Virus record (IMG/VR): IMGVR_UViG_3300032053_000675
Span: 1-20,279 of that record
Direction: 5' to 3' (one strand)
Source: a virus
Length of the DNA stretch: 20,279 bases
The position numbers and the translations under genes were made by a program. Below, piece by piece: positions 7,198 to 14,048 of this stretch; position 1 is the first letter of the stretch, and every line of letters starts with the position of its first letter. Under the pieces are notes generated by a model. The model was given only the letters and a program-made list of their open reading frames with translations, was not told the DNA's origin and searched no databases.

Positions 7198-8415
7198 TTA
7201 AAGTACAGTAGAGTTACGACTAATAGTTCCTAGAGTAGAACCCGATACATCAATATTGGCTTGAGGAGGTAGAACAATTTCATTGGGTACAATATGAGCA
7301 TTCTTAATAACACCAATTTGTTGTTTCTCATGAAGAAGCATAATACCATAACGTTCTTTAATCTTTATTTTACGAATGTCGTTAGCTGGATTAGTGAATT
7401 CTTCAACGCTTACATCTTCGCCTACCACTAAAGCACCAAGTTCACGAGCATCAAAAATATAGATGTCAGTCAATTGGCGTCGGGGATCATACCATACAAA
7501 GGGCGATACCACGATACGGAACGGGAAGCCTAAATAGCTAGGTAGAACTGGAGCCGAATTCATCTGGGGATTATACCCGCCTACGCCAGTAGCAGAAGTT
7601 GTGCCTTCTGCCATAATGTTTTGGCCCGCGCCACCCTGCATACCACCTTGTAAAGCATTAGCCCAAACTTGTTGATTTACATTACCAGTCCAGTTGGCGA
7701 AGAAAGTCCCGCCACCGGCCTCAAGAGCAAAAGTCCTCAATACTGGATCTTTTACCCAGGTAATCCAGGTTAAAGGATGTACTAGAATAGTATTCGGCAT
7801 GAAACCTTGAAGCATAATGTGACCAATACAATCAAAAATGTCGTCCATAGTTACCGAACCATTACCAGCACCTTGAAGATTACGACCAGTACATACACCC
7901 TTCTGAGAAGTAGCAGGATTAACGTTATCGAATATTTTACAACCAGAAGCAATGTAATTAAAAATCTTCTCTTCTTTATGACGAGCAAGAGCGCGACCGG
8001 CCTGTTGTAACATCCAGCCAATCAAATCAAATTGACTATTCATTACCATTTCTTCAGTAATTTTTACTGCAAGACCTGATTTCTGAACATGAGTATGGGT
8101 CACGATTGCCCCACCGCGTTGAGGAGAAGTCTCAGGATATTCGCCACCTTCTGGAATATCTTGCGCGACTAAAGCCCCAGTAGCCGGATAGGTAATAATC
8201 TGACCGTTTTGATAATTTACACGCCGTAATAATGAAGTACCAACTAACAACGGTTCCATAGCTTCACGAACGATTTCAGTAATCACTTTCGGGAAAAACT
8301 GGGGAGCAGTAGTAGTCGCAAGGGCGTCTCTTAGAGAAATTTGGTTTTCACGAGCTACCAATTTCCCGCCGCTAAACAGTTGTTTATAATCTTGTATATT
8401 TAATTCAGCAGTCAT
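7198..8415 (-). CDS. Major capsid protein, HK97 fold (405 aa)
   Basis: This forms the icosahedral head shell. The N-terminal arm (1-40) is short, with no long delta-type scaffold region, consistent with a separate scaffold. The early domain contains FPKVITEIVREAMEPLLVGT, a feature of many HK97-fold capsid proteins, then RRVNYQNGQIITYPATGA. The core has VQKSGLAVKITEEMVMNSQF followed by a long helix DLIGWMLQQAGRALARHKEE, the typical E-loop-to-spine-helix succession. Later come ILVHPLTWITW, FPFRIVVSPFVWYD and the final P-domain strand with KERYGIMLLHEKQQIGVIKN. A strong AAGGAGG site (8424-8430) overlaps the end of the preceding gene and sits eight bases before the ATG, as expected for a highly expressed gene. 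A strong terminator follows. The order protease/scaffold, accessory, capsid supports the call. Confidence 0.9.
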   Translation of the reverse strand: MTAELNIQDYKQLFSGGKLVARENQISLRDALATTTAPQFFPKVITEIVREAMEPLLVGTSLLRRVNYQNGQIITYPATGALVAQDIPEGGEYPETSPQRGGAIVTHTHVQKSGLAVKITEEMVMNSQFDLIGWMLQQAGRALARHKEEKIFNYIASGCKIFDNVNPATSQKGVCTGRNLQGAGNGSVTMDDIFDCIGHIMLQGFMPNTILVHPLTWITWVKDPVLRTFALEAGGGTFFANWTGNVNQQVWANALQGGMQGGAGQNIMAEGTTSATGVGGYNPQMNSAPVLPSYLGFPFRIVVSPFVWYDPRRQLTDIYIFDARELGALVVGEDVSVEEFTNPANDIRKIKIKERYGIMLLHEKQQIGVIKNAHIVPNEIVLPPQANIDVSGSTLGTISRNSTVL

Positions 8416-8423
8416 TGTATTTT

Positions 8424-8430
8424 CCTCCTT
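8424..8430 (-). promoter_or_regulatory. Strong ribosome binding site of the major capsid gene
   Basis: AAGGAGG eight bases before ATG 8413-8415. It overlaps the TAA of the preceding gene, so the two genes share the junction. Confidence 0.8.
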
Positions 8431-9637
8431 ATCGACTTATCAAATTAATTTTGACTATTTTGTTAGCGCCGCCAGCATAATGAATCTTATCACTCACTCC
8501 ACCAGTAGCTGAACCAGGCATTTGATCCATTTGACCAGTATAACCAGGCAATGAACCAGTAGCCGAAGTACTAATTGAACTATAAGCTGTTTTTACTTTA
8601 TCTAAAGCGCTCTTCGGATAAGTTTGAACTTCTAAAATCTGACCGCAAATCTTATCAAAGAAATCGCTAGTAGCGCCGCTCAAAGTAGTTGCGCTGTCGC
8701 TCGGAGGAGCGGCCACGATATAATTTGAATAAGTATCAAATTTTACAAAATCGCCAGGTTGGAAATTGCCATACGCACAAGCAAATTTAGAAATTGAACT
8801 TACGGTTCCTACATAATAGTAATAATCAACATCAATCGTAGTAGGTTGAGCAGCAGCATAAACAGTTACTACACCAGTAGTAAGATCAATGTGCCAATCA
8901 CCCGATACTTTAACGTCAGCAGCAGCATCTTTTTCAACTAAGAATAATGTAGCCGCAGAACCACCACTAAAAGTAATGGGAGTGCGAACAGTATTTTTAG
9001 CAACTGGTTTATAAGTTACAGCAGTCCCGGTAGAAATATTACTAGTCGGAGAACTAAAAGTCATCCGCTCAGTAGACACTACGCCAGTAGGAACTAACGG
9101 TAATTCTAAACAATAGTCACAATTTACTGATACCTTACCTTGCCTCTGGTAATTGGTTTTACGAAGACCAAGAGGATTAAAACCATCATCATAAGCAGAA
9201 CCGTCACCGGCCCATTGAAGAATGGCATAAGGAGCAATACCGATAAATTGAGAAACATGTAGAGCTGTAGCAGAACGACCCATATAAGTAGTTACGCCAG
9301 AAACTGCTACGGTCTTAGTAGCGGTTAAAGCTACGCCAGTAGTCACATCAATAACGCCATTATCAACATCAGTCTGACTATAAACGATAGAGTGAGCCGG
9401 AAGTGCCCAGCCAGCAGGAACTAGATTGCCATCGTTATCTAACGACACGCCTTTACCAGGCATAATCACAATCCAATCTTCCATATACTTGTCATAAAAC
9501 TCTAACGGTAAATAGGGAGCAACCTTAAATGCACCAGGACGATCCCCTTCTGAACTTTCCACCACGGGAATTACATTCCCTAGATGATCCCACGCTTTGT
9601 AATCTCCGGTCATCTGACCATAAGAATTAAAACTCAT
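8429..9637 (-). CDS. Structural-type protein upstream of the capsid gene, possible head decoration (402 aa)
   Basis: The family is not securely recognised. The N-terminal region (about 1-75) has AWDHLGNVIPVVESSEGDRP and LPLEFYDKYMEDWIVIMPGK. The middle and C-terminal parts are Thr-, Ser-, Val- and Gly-rich with many predicted beta strands: DVTTGVALTATKTVAVSGVT, GDWHIDLTTGVVTVYAAAQP, DVDYYYYVGTV. Near the end a beta-barrel-like stretch FQPGDFVKFDTYSNYIVA is followed by ICGQILEVQTYP, which resembles barrel domains that monitor surface properties in capsid accessory proteins. There is no signal peptide. AAGGAGG precedes the ATG, implying high expression like the neighbouring capsid protein. Lying between the protease/scaffold and capsid genes, it could be a capsid decoration or stabilising protein (inference). 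Confidence 0.55.
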   Translation of the reverse strand: MSFNSYGQMTGDYKAWDHLGNVIPVVESSEGDRPGAFKVAPYLPLEFYDKYMEDWIVIMPGKGVSLDNDGNLVPAGWALPAHSIVYSQTDVDNGVIDVTTGVALTATKTVAVSGVTTYMGRSATALHVSQFIGIAPYAILQWAGDGSAYDDGFNPLGLRKTNYQRQGKVSVNCDYCLELPLVPTGVVSTERMTFSSPTSNISTGTAVTYKPVAKNTVRTPITFSGGSAATLFLVEKDAAADVKVSGDWHIDLTTGVVTVYAAAQPTTIDVDYYYYVGTVSSISKFACAYGNFQPGDFVKFDTYSNYIVAAPPSDSATTLSGATSDFFDKICGQILEVQTYPKSALDKVKTAYSSISTSATGSLPGYTGQMDQMPGSATGGVSDKIHYAGGANKIVKINLISR

Positions 9638-9654
9638 TTCACTTCCTCCTTGAA

Positions 9655-10974
9655 TTATCTACATTCAGTTTTTAATTTTATCAAATCTTCTACATCAACA
9701 CCATATTCATGCATAAAACTATTTCTATATTTCTTTTTCTTCTCTGCGCCCATTAAACTTGATTTCATGTAACCTACCATTATCTCAGTCATTGCTTCAT
9801 CAGTTAAATCTTTAATTTTAGCAATTTTTTTATCCATTTCCTTCTCATCAACAACTTCAGTAGCAACGTTTTGGACTGGCAAAGAAATAGGATTTGGAAT
9901 CTGCGCCAAATCTGGTTGCCTTACCATTCCATCATTAAGTTTCTCAGATATCTGCTTAATGTCAATTTTAGTATTTAATTTAACTATTTCTGCATCTAAA
10001 ATTTCAATCTTACTATCCTTTAAATCAGCACAATCTTCTACTTTTTTAGAATCAATAGAACGAAGTAATTTCAAATAATCCATTTTGTTATTTCGAATAA
10101 CCATTTGATCTGCAACATTTTTTTCTTGAATCAAAGAAACTTCACCCTGAATTAAATCATATTTAGCCTTAAGAACTTCATACTCGTCACGTAATGTACC
10201 AAGTTGAGTTTCAAGACAAGTTACTTCTTCAGTTAATGCTTTATTGTCAAGAACTACTGGATTAGAATTTTTAAGTTCCTCTACGGTCAATAGGTGATTT
10301 AGGATCTGAACTAACTTGTCGTTCTCTAGTTTCTGATCGTTAATGAAGTCTTTTACATCAAAAGTTTTAACTTCTTCTGTTTTAACTACATCAATAGTTT
10401 CTTGGTTGCATTCACAATCTTTTGTTTTGGTCGCACCTGGGCACCCGAGAGCTTTGCCCTTGCGTTCTATACAAGTCATAATCGAGCTCTTGTCTCCTTC
10501 ACCTTTATAACGACCAATTAGTTTCTTGGCGGCACTGTAGTGAGAACAATCTGGAACAGGGAAAGATCGACCTGGGCCACAAAATGAACTTGAGGGCAAA
10601 CTTTTACGTTTTTCCGTAGACAACTTAGCGTCTTTAATTTCTTCGTCTAACATCATTGTCTCATAAAGAAGATCGCTTTCTTCGTCAGTTAAACTCTCTT
10701 TAGTTCCAAAAATTTTATTTAAAATCTTCTCAACCTTATCTTCTTCGGGTTCAACTGACGGAACAACTTCCGTAGCTGGAGCTTCTACAGCATCTACTAC
10801 CGCTACAGGATTTTCTACAGGAAGAACTACTTGGGCTTCTGTTACTACCGCCTCGGTCTTAACCTCTTCGTCCTTAACTTCGGCAACTACTTCTTTAGGT
10901 GCCTCAACTACTGGTTCAGTTACTACTGGCCCAATAGTTTCAATTTTTACATCTTTAATCTCAGTTGGTTCCAT
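9655..10974 (-). CDS. Putative nested scaffold protein from internal start (439 aa)
   Basis: This is an in-frame internal ATG (M295 of the 733-residue protein) with AAGGAG nine bases upstream, placed exactly where the protease domain ends and the acidic linker begins. Translation from it would yield a 439-residue scaffold lacking the protease: acidic linker, DUF6582-like cysteine-containing domain, coiled coil (about 236-346 of the nested product) and a basic C-terminal helix region ending KKKYRNSFMHEYGVDVEDLI. Overlapping protease/scaffold genes are established in phages such as lambda, where Nu3 lies within C; they allow excess scaffold over protease. That this internal start is used is inference from the ribosome site and its position. 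Confidence 0.6.
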   Translation of the reverse strand: MEPTEIKDVKIETIGPVVTEPVVEAPKEVVAEVKDEEVKTEAVVTEAQVVLPVENPVAVVDAVEAPATEVVPSVEPEEDKVEKILNKIFGTKESLTDEESDLLYETMMLDEEIKDAKLSTEKRKSLPSSSFCGPGRSFPVPDCSHYSAAKKLIGRYKGEGDKSSIMTCIERKGKALGCPGATKTKDCECNQETIDVVKTEEVKTFDVKDFINDQKLENDKLVQILNHLLTVEELKNSNPVVLDNKALTEEVTCLETQLGTLRDEYEVLKAKYDLIQGEVSLIQEKNVADQMVIRNNKMDYLKLLRSIDSKKVEDCADLKDSKIEILDAEIVKLNTKIDIKQISEKLNDGMVRQPDLAQIPNPISLPVQNVATEVVDEKEMDKKIAKIKDLTDEAMTEIMVGYMKSSLMGAEKKKKYRNSFMHEYGVDVEDLIKLKTECR

Positions 10975-11856
10975 CCTTTTAATCTCCTTTTGGACATATT
11001 GAAGAGGAACCTGATGAATAGTCCCACCTTCTACTGAATTTCTAAATTCTTTTTGAACCACAACACCATTTGTTGATAGTTCTAATACTTGAGAAAACTG
11101 ATCTGCGGGTTGATTAACAATTGAATATTCATGATATTCGAGATTGCCCGTTTTAATAAAACATGTTTCACCATCATAAATTTTACCAGGCTCATGATCG
11201 CAGAATCCGTCAACTAACCAATCCTGTTGACACACAGAACAAACCGCTTCATCCGTACTTGCTCCAACTGAACCTGTTAAATAAATACCGTTTAAGAAAT
11301 TTTTTATCACTTCTTCTTTATCTTTTGGTACTTTAAAAGTGATATCTACATAACCAAGACCAGCATAATTATTTGCTTGATTACTTTGAATCTTATATAA
11401 ATCATTAGCTATACGAAGCTCATCTTTTTTAGATAATTTTCCGCGAACAAAATCTTCAATCACAGAACTTTGTAATACTGAATCTTTACTATTACAAAAA
11501 CTTTTCAATATCCCAGAAGTATCAACATATTTAGCCTCGATAACTCTACCTATTGGATCTGAAGCTCCCCCACCAAAAGGAGATGGAGTAGACATATGAT
11601 GCATTAAAATAGGCTTAGCAAATGGAGTCATAAAAGAAGCAGTGCCGTCTTTCATTTTTTCAGGCATATACATTCTGTTATTTATTACCATACCGCTATG
11701 CGATGCTGCCATATGCACAATTAAATCTTCATATTGATACATTTGATTATCTTTTACACAAGAAAAATCTTTAGAGTAACAATCTTTAATTGTTTGAATA
11801 GAAGTAGCCGTCAATTGACAGATATCGTTGAACTTTAAAAAAGTATTCTTATTCAT
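9655..11856 (-). CDS. Prohead protease-scaffold fusion (733 aa)
   Basis: Capsid maturation serine protease fused to a scaffold. The protease covers about residues 1-265. H86/H87 in ILMHHM followed by DPIGRVIEAK matches the His-containing part of S78-type prohead proteases. TGSVGAS (S196) matches the SxG serine region, and NLEYHEYSIVNQPADQ matches the E.SIV..PA closing motif. Between them lies a metal-knuckle-like insert with C206, C209, C219, H221 and C232. A Glu/Val/Pro-rich linker (about 300-375) follows. Next is a compact domain, LPSSSFCGPGRSFPVPDCSH to KGKALGC (419-472), resembling DUF6582 from memory. The C-terminal half (about 530-640) is coiled-coil. The ATG has an AAGGAGA site. An internal start at 10974 would make the scaffold alone. 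Catalytic residues are assigned by pattern, not alignment. Confidence 0.82.
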   Translation of the reverse strand: MNKNTFLKFNDICQLTATSIQTIKDCYSKDFSCVKDNQMYQYEDLIVHMAASHSGMVINNRMYMPEKMKDGTASFMTPFAKPILMHHMSTPSPFGGGASDPIGRVIEAKYVDTSGILKSFCNSKDSVLQSSVIEDFVRGKLSKKDELRIANDLYKIQSNQANNYAGLGYVDITFKVPKDKEEVIKNFLNGIYLTGSVGASTDEAVCSVCQQDWLVDGFCDHEPGKIYDGETCFIKTGNLEYHEYSIVNQPADQFSQVLELSTNGVVVQKEFRNSVEGGTIHQVPLQYVQKEIKRMEPTEIKDVKIETIGPVVTEPVVEAPKEVVAEVKDEEVKTEAVVTEAQVVLPVENPVAVVDAVEAPATEVVPSVEPEEDKVEKILNKIFGTKESLTDEESDLLYETMMLDEEIKDAKLSTEKRKSLPSSSFCGPGRSFPVPDCSHYSAAKKLIGRYKGEGDKSSIMTCIERKGKALGCPGATKTKDCECNQETIDVVKTEEVKTFDVKDFINDQKLENDKLVQILNHLLTVEELKNSNPVVLDNKALTEEVTCLETQLGTLRDEYEVLKAKYDLIQGEVSLIQEKNVADQMVIRNNKMDYLKLLRSIDSKKVEDCADLKDSKIEILDAEIVKLNTKIDIKQISEKLNDGMVRQPDLAQIPNPISLPVQNVATEVVDEKEMDKKIAKIKDLTDEAMTEIMVGYMKSSLMGAEKKKKYRNSFMHEYGVDVEDLIKLKTECR
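10984..10989 (-). promoter_or_regulatory. Internal ribosome binding site for the nested scaffold
   Basis: AAGGAG within the codons for Lys-Glu (residues 290-291), nine bases before the internal ATG at 10972-10974. It is as strong as the authentic sites of neighbouring genes. Confidence 0.6.
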
Positions 11857-11865
11857 AAATTCTCC

Positions 11866-14037
11866 TTATATTTTATACAATGAACATTGACATAATGGAT
11901 GAAATGGAGCCAAAGCAAGAACATTAGTTATATTTGTTTTAACTTCAGTTTTATGTTTAGATGCACAAATATCACAATCAAGATTAGATTCTATTCCTAA
12001 TTTTTCAATTCCTTGCACTTCACATCCCACCTGAAAACCAACATTATAAGCCCTATAAAATTCAGTTCTATCTATAAAATTAGCACGATATCTTATTGAG
12101 TCAAATACAGCTTTTAAATTATCAATACTATCAATCTTCTTTAAAAGAACGCTTAAATCGTCTTCAAGCCTACCTAAAGTAGCTCTAATATGTGTTCTTA
12201 AAAACGGCATACGTTTAACCTTAGCGTTTTCAAAATATATTTTAGAAGCATTGCTCTTTATAAAACCATTATAAAAATAACCAGTTATTTCTGTTAATAA
12301 CTCTTTTTCTATTTGAGAAAAAGCTAAATGTATTTGAGCGTAAACCCATGGAGACCTTAAAGACGAAACTGATTTAATAGTCCCTAATATCGCCTCTTCT
12401 ACTTGACTAAACTTCTTCTCAACTAAACCATCGGTTAAAACATTTAATGAACTAAATTGTTTTAATTGTTGTTTAACAGAGGGTGGTCTATCAGTTTTTT
12501 CAACGCCTGGGGTTCCGCGTTCTTGGGGTGATGGACTAGAGGTTTTTGACTCGGGACCAGAAGTTGGAATAGTAGTTGTGGTATACCCAGACTTACTATA
12601 AGAAGTATATGGTTCATCAACACTAGCGAGGAGTAGTCTGCGTTCCCCAAACAACTTCCACTGAGTTTTATACCACATAGGATATTTAGTTCCTAAATCA
12701 ACTTCACTATCATTTTCTTTAGCTGTAGGAACTTCAATAATATCTTTGCCACCTAAAATTCTTAATTCGTCATAAGTAAGAGCCTGCTTATCAAACTGAT
12801 CTGTTAGGTGAGCTTCCCATTTAATTTTCGCATCAATATCAATTTCATTAAATCTTAAATAAACCATATTCTCTTTATCTAATGGATTAATATCTGCAAA
12901 ATCAGATTCTAATAATAATTCTTTAATAATGAAAGTATTAAATTTGTTCTCGAATTCGCGCTGGAAATCTTTAACGGTATCTATTAAATTACGAGACATA
13001 TTGTCACTAGTAGATTTATTACTAGTATCAGATTCACCAAGATCTACAGCACTAATACCAAGACCAGAAATAACTCGTTGTTTAAAATAATCAAGATATT
13101 CCTTGGCTTGTAATGCTCGCGCATTAGCTCCCACAACTTCAATAGTGTGTCTATGACTTGTGACTATACCACCCTCAGATGGCATAAACTTTATTTCTTT
13201 TTTAAATAATTCTATTTCGTCTTGACCAAACTCATTTACTGTAGCTGGTTGAGCATCTGTTCCAACCTTATAATGGAATAAAGGAAATAAATGTTGATAT
13301 ATTAATAATTCAACATTTTCTTCTATTCGCCGTAAAGCTTCAATATCAGCTATAGCCGGAGTTAAAGTTGGGGTTCCAAAAACAAAACCATCTTTACAAG
13401 CATATTTAAAATGAACCACATCATCAGGATTAAATTCTATTGGATTTGGAACATCTGCTATTTTGTGTTCCCATCTAATTACTTTCTTTCCATCAGCATC
13501 GAGATTATATCTCATAGTCTCAGATGGGGCAGGGAAGTAGGCGGCTACCGGCAGTAGATCGGTCTTACCTTTCTTTCTGGCCTTCCCCCCAGAAGATTCT
13601 TCTCTTCTAACCTTAATAGCAAATGAGTTAGATTTCTTTATAAAAGATTCGCCTAGTTGACGAATAAAGGCTTCACTCGAAATACCAGAAACCTGTTCAA
13701 TTTGAGCAAATCGTTCTTCAATATATTTTAATGTTTTAGGATTATGACTTACAAGAGCATATCCCTGTTTAAACATTAGCCCTATCTTTTTAATAAAAGA
13801 TTGAGCTACCATACTTTCTACATCTTCGATACGACCTATTTCTGATAAATTATATTCTGAACTTAAAAAATATCCTCGTGGATTTCTAACTCCCGTTCCA
13901 TAAAGAGCCGAATACAAATAAGTAGGATTTTTTTCGATTGTAACTACTTTTGGAGTTTTGTTTTTAACAGGAGTAGCTCTTTCTATTTTAGGAACATCAT
14001 TTATTTCTAAGGGTCTTATATTTGAAATTATCGCCAA
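11866..14037 (-). CDS. Portal protein with C-terminal Mu gpF-like domain (723 aa)
   Basis: The dodecameric portal forms the packaging and exit channel at one capsid vertex and binds TerL. The portal domain covers about residues 35-460. FNPDDVVHFKYACKDG then FGTPTLTPAIADIEALRRIE is typical of HK97-type portals, as is ARALQAKEYLDYFKQRVISG then LGISAVDLG. A Ser/Thr/Pro-rich linker (about 475-525) follows. The C-terminal domain (about 530-723) matches Mu gpF/SPP1 gp7-type minor head proteins: RTEFYRAYNVGFQVG, DCDICASKH with C688, C691 and H695, and the ending PFHPLCQC with H713, C716 and C718. The start is TTG at 14037, chosen because AGGAGA lies five bases upstream and no ATG is near. The fusion puts portal and MuF in one chain, one MuF per portal subunit. 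Confidence 0.9.
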   Translation of the reverse strand: MAIISNIRPLEINDVPKIERATPVKNKTPKVVTIEKNPTYLYSALYGTGVRNPRGYFLSSEYNLSEIGRIEDVESMVAQSFIKKIGLMFKQGYALVSHNPKTLKYIEERFAQIEQVSGISSEAFIRQLGESFIKKSNSFAIKVRREESSGGKARKKGKTDLLPVAAYFPAPSETMRYNLDADGKKVIRWEHKIADVPNPIEFNPDDVVHFKYACKDGFVFGTPTLTPAIADIEALRRIEENVELLIYQHLFPLFHYKVGTDAQPATVNEFGQDEIELFKKEIKFMPSEGGIVTSHRHTIEVVGANARALQAKEYLDYFKQRVISGLGISAVDLGESDTSNKSTSDNMSRNLIDTVKDFQREFENKFNTFIIKELLLESDFADINPLDKENMVYLRFNEIDIDAKIKWEAHLTDQFDKQALTYDELRILGGKDIIEVPTAKENDSEVDLGTKYPMWYKTQWKLFGERRLLLASVDEPYTSYSKSGYTTTTIPTSGPESKTSSPSPQERGTPGVEKTDRPPSVKQQLKQFSSLNVLTDGLVEKKFSQVEEAILGTIKSVSSLRSPWVYAQIHLAFSQIEKELLTEITGYFYNGFIKSNASKIYFENAKVKRMPFLRTHIRATLGRLEDDLSVLLKKIDSIDNLKAVFDSIRYRANFIDRTEFYRAYNVGFQVGCEVQGIEKLGIESNLDCDICASKHKTEVKTNITNVLALAPFHPLCQCSLYKI

Positions 14038-14042
14038 TTTAT

Positions 14043-14048
14043 TCTCCT
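14043..14048 (-). promoter_or_regulatory. Ribosome binding site deciding the portal TTG start
   Basis: AGGAGA overlapping the TAG stop of the upstream gene, five bases before TTG at 14035-14037. The next in-frame ATG is about 75 codons further in and would remove conserved portal sequence. Confidence 0.75.

Noticed and set aside
12462-12650. Minus-strand alternative-frame open frame within the portal linker
   Set aside because: It overlaps the portal gene in another frame, has no independent context, and the portal frame continues intact through it.
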